NCBI RefSeq assembly: GCF_900239345.1
Contig: NZ_OESZ01000047.1
Span: 1 to 64,000 of the forward strand
From: Tenacibaculum dicentrarchi
GTDB taxonomy: Bacteria; Bacteroidota; Bacteroidia; Flavobacteriales; Flavobacteriaceae
Length of the DNA stretch: 64,000 nucleotides
Direction of reading: 5' to 3'
Each line of letters starts with the position of its first letter. Within the stretch, counting starts at the first letter, position 1. Under the pieces are notes generated by a model. The model was not told the origin of the DNA and ran no database searches. It saw only the letters and a program-made list of their open reading frames with translations. A program made the position numbers and the translations under genes. Shown one piece after another: positions 62,420 through 64,000 of the stretch.

Positions 62420-64000
62420 TTAAAAAGCATCGGTAACACATCCTTTTGATGCTGATACTACTGATTTTGCGTATTTATATAAAATTCCTTTTTTGTGTTT
62501 TAATTCTGGTGCAACCCAATTTTTTCTTCTATCTGCTAATTCTTGTTCAGAAAGTAAAACATTTATTGAGTTATCTTCGGCACTAATTTTAATTTTATCA
62601 CCTGTTTTTAAAAGTGCGATATTTCCTCCTGATTGTGCTTCAGGTGTTATGTGTCCTACCACAAAACCGTGTGTTCCTCCAGAAAAACGACCATCGGTAA
62701 TTAAAGCTACCGATTTTCCTAAACCAGCACCCATAATTAATGATGTTGGTTTTAACATTTCAGGCATTCCTGGTCCTCCTTTTGGTCCTACATATCGAAT
62801 AACAACCACATCGCCTCTTTCAACTTCTCCGTTTGATATTCCTGTATTTGCTTCTTGTTCGCTATTATAAACAACTGCTTTTCCTTCAAAAAGTAACCCT
62901 TCATTCCCTGAAATTTTAGCGACAGCTCCTTCCGCAGCTAAATTCCCATAAATTATTTGAATATTTCCTGATGTTTTTAACGCTTTATCTTTCGGATGAA
63001 TTACATCTTGTGCTTCAAATTCCATTGGTGTAACATCGGCTAAATTTTCGGCTAATGTTTTTCCTGTAACTGTTAAACAATCGCCATGTAAATAGCCATT
63101 ATCTAACAAATATTTCATAATTGCAGGGGTTCCTCCAACCGAATGTACATCTTCCATTAAGTATTTTCCTGAAGGTTTTAAATCGGCAATTAATGGAGTT
63201 CTATCACTTACTTTTTGAAAATCATCTAAGGTAAAATCAATATCAGCAGCGTGAGCAATTGCTAAAAAGTGCAATACCGCATTGGTCGAACCTCCCAAAG
63301 CATTTACAAGTGCAATGGCATTTTCTATGGATTTTTTAGAGATAATATCCAACGGTTTTAAATCTAATTCTAATAAATTTTTAATTGCCAAAGCGGTTCT
63401 TTCAGCTTCGGATAATTTATTCGGATTTTCCGCAGGAATTGACGAATTATACGGTAATGAAAACCCCATACATTCAATTGCCGAAGCCATAGTATTTGCG
63501 GTGTACATTCCGCCACAAGCTCCTGCCCCAGGAATAGCTCTTTTGATAATTTCTTTATATTCGTCTTCGTCAATTTCACCTGCAACTTTTTGTCCTAAAG
63601 CTTCAAATGCCGATACAATATTTAATTTTTTTCCTTTATAATTCCCTGAAGCGATTGTTCCGCCGTACATCATAATTGACGGACGATTTAAACGCAACAT
63701 GGCAATAACAGCACCAGGCATATTTTTATCGCAACCAACTACGGAAACTAGTGCATCGTAACTCTGTGCGTTCATGACTATTTCAATAGAATCGGCAATA
63801 ACATCTCTTGACGCTAATGAATAATTCATTCCTGAAGTTCCCATAGAAATTCCATCAGAAACACCAATTGTATTAAAACCCAAACCGACTAAACCTGCAA
63901 TTTTTGTTTCAATTTTAACTTCTGATGCCAAATTATTCAAGTGCATATTACACGGATTTCCGTCATATCCTGTACTTGCAATTCCGACTTGAGCTTTACT
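62420..64000 (-). CDS. ilvD: Dihydroxy-acid dehydratase, 5' end outside the window
   Basis: 526 visible residues; the frame is still open at position 64000, so perhaps ~35 N-terminal residues lie beyond. The frame does not start at the ATG at 63946: upstream codons read [16 protein letters not shown], where the Cys is an Fe-S ligand. The other ligands are in GCDKNMPG and [32 protein letters not shown] (~160 from the C-terminus) and the usual C-terminal domain are intact. Dehydrates dihydroxyvalerates to 2-oxoacids. First known gene of ilvD-ilvB-ilvN-ilvC-ilvA. Confidence 0.96.
   Translation of the reverse strand, partial: SKAQVGIASTGYDGNPCNMHLNNLASEVKIETKIAGLVGLGFNTIGVSDGISMGTSGMNYSLASRDVIADSIEIVMNAQSYDALVSVVGCDKNMPGAVIAMLRLNRPSIMMYGGTIASGNYKGKKLNIVSAFEALGQKVAGEIDEDEYKEIIKRAIPGAGACGGMYTANTMASAIECMGFSLPYNSSIPAENPNKLSEAERTALAIKNLLELDLKPLDIISKKSIENAIALVNALGGSTNAVLHFLAIAHAADIDFTLDDFQKVSDRTPLIADLKPSGKYLMEDVHSVGGTPAIMKYLLDNGYLHGDCLTVTGKTLAENLADVTPMEFEAQDVIHPKDKALKTSGNIQIIYGNLAAEGAVAKISGNEGLLFEGKAVVYNSEQEANTGISNGEVERGDVVVIRYVGPKGGPGMPEMLKPTSLIMGAGLGKSVALITDGRFSGGTHGFVVGHITPEAQSGGNIALLKTGDKIKISAEDNSINVLLSEQELADRRKNWVAPELKHKKGILYKYAKSVVSASKGCVTDAF

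Noticed and set aside
1..64000. CRISPR array, prophage, integron or transposase
   Set aside because: No regularly spaced direct repeats, no integrase, transposase or phage structural genes seen on either strand. Mobile-like signals are limited to short non-coding repeats.

Overview
The window is about 64 kb of AT-rich chromosome from a member of the Bacteroidota, almost certainly family Flavobacteriaceae (a marine Tenacibaculum/Polaribacter-type genome is my best guess, by inference only). The evidence is the repeated TAnnTTTG -7 promoter box, A-rich leaders without clear Shine-Dalgarno sequences, many short Cys lipoproteins, BshA (bacillithiol), the rlmD-DUF6452-DUF6048 cluster, HmuY-type lipoproteins and a long class II IlvC. 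Nearly all genes are chromosomal housekeeping genes. I see no phage, integrase, transposase, rRNA operon or CRISPR array.

Layout. 1-445: a structured minus-strand RNA leader running off the left edge, plus a dispersed repeat. 446-8548: pbpC, a DusC-like tRNA-dihydrouridine synthase, dbpA, an alpha/beta hydrolase, a small secreted protein, and a CBS-like PLP enzyme with a GlcG/HbpS protein. 8646-13635: oligopeptidase B lipoprotein, ybaB-DUF2752-CCC-motif operon, and an EF-hand-like lipoprotein next to a membrane protein. 13821-16802: a large SF1 helicase between repeats. 17243-25513: rocD, a mechanosensitive-channel-like protein, lipocalin-like and OmpA-like lipoproteins, rlmD-DUF6452-DUF6048, a 2OG-Fe(II) oxygenase, and an SUI1 protein. 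25894-30687: di-heme cytochrome c peroxidase divergent from two tandem HmuY-like lipoproteins, then a nucleoside phosphorylase abutting an orphan NMT1-type binding protein. 30739-43825: pcm, Gfo/Idh/MocA, FN3 lipoprotein, 3-hydroxyacyl-CoA dehydrogenase, bshA, half transketolase, amidotransferase-like protein, dnaB, DUF3810, a lipoprotein, pepT. 44109-57070: lysA, rpsF-rpsR-rplI, a pentapeptide-like membrane protein, spoT/rel, a Fur-like regulator with purA, a PLP decarboxylase, and OstA-like plus a class III aminotransferase. 57326-64000: the branched-chain operon ilvD-ilvB-ilvN-ilvC-ilvA on the minus strand, cut by the right edge inside ilvD.

The most interesting material lies between genes. 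One ~90-bp repeat (family A) occurs six times. In every copy it reads in the same orientation relative to the gene whose 3' end is nearest, and it has two conserved pairings that cannot both form as simple nested stems. Two other inverted-repeat families (B and C) cluster in the same gaps, partly inside composite units bounded by GTTTAAATTT. Four long reading frames start at a TTG that is really the end of a TAnnTTTG promoter box (dbpA, the SF1 helicase, rpsF, the Fur-like gene), so I moved those starts downstream. dnaB has its -7 box four bases from the ATG and is probably leaderless. The ccp/hmuY gap carries two -7 boxes that abut face to face.
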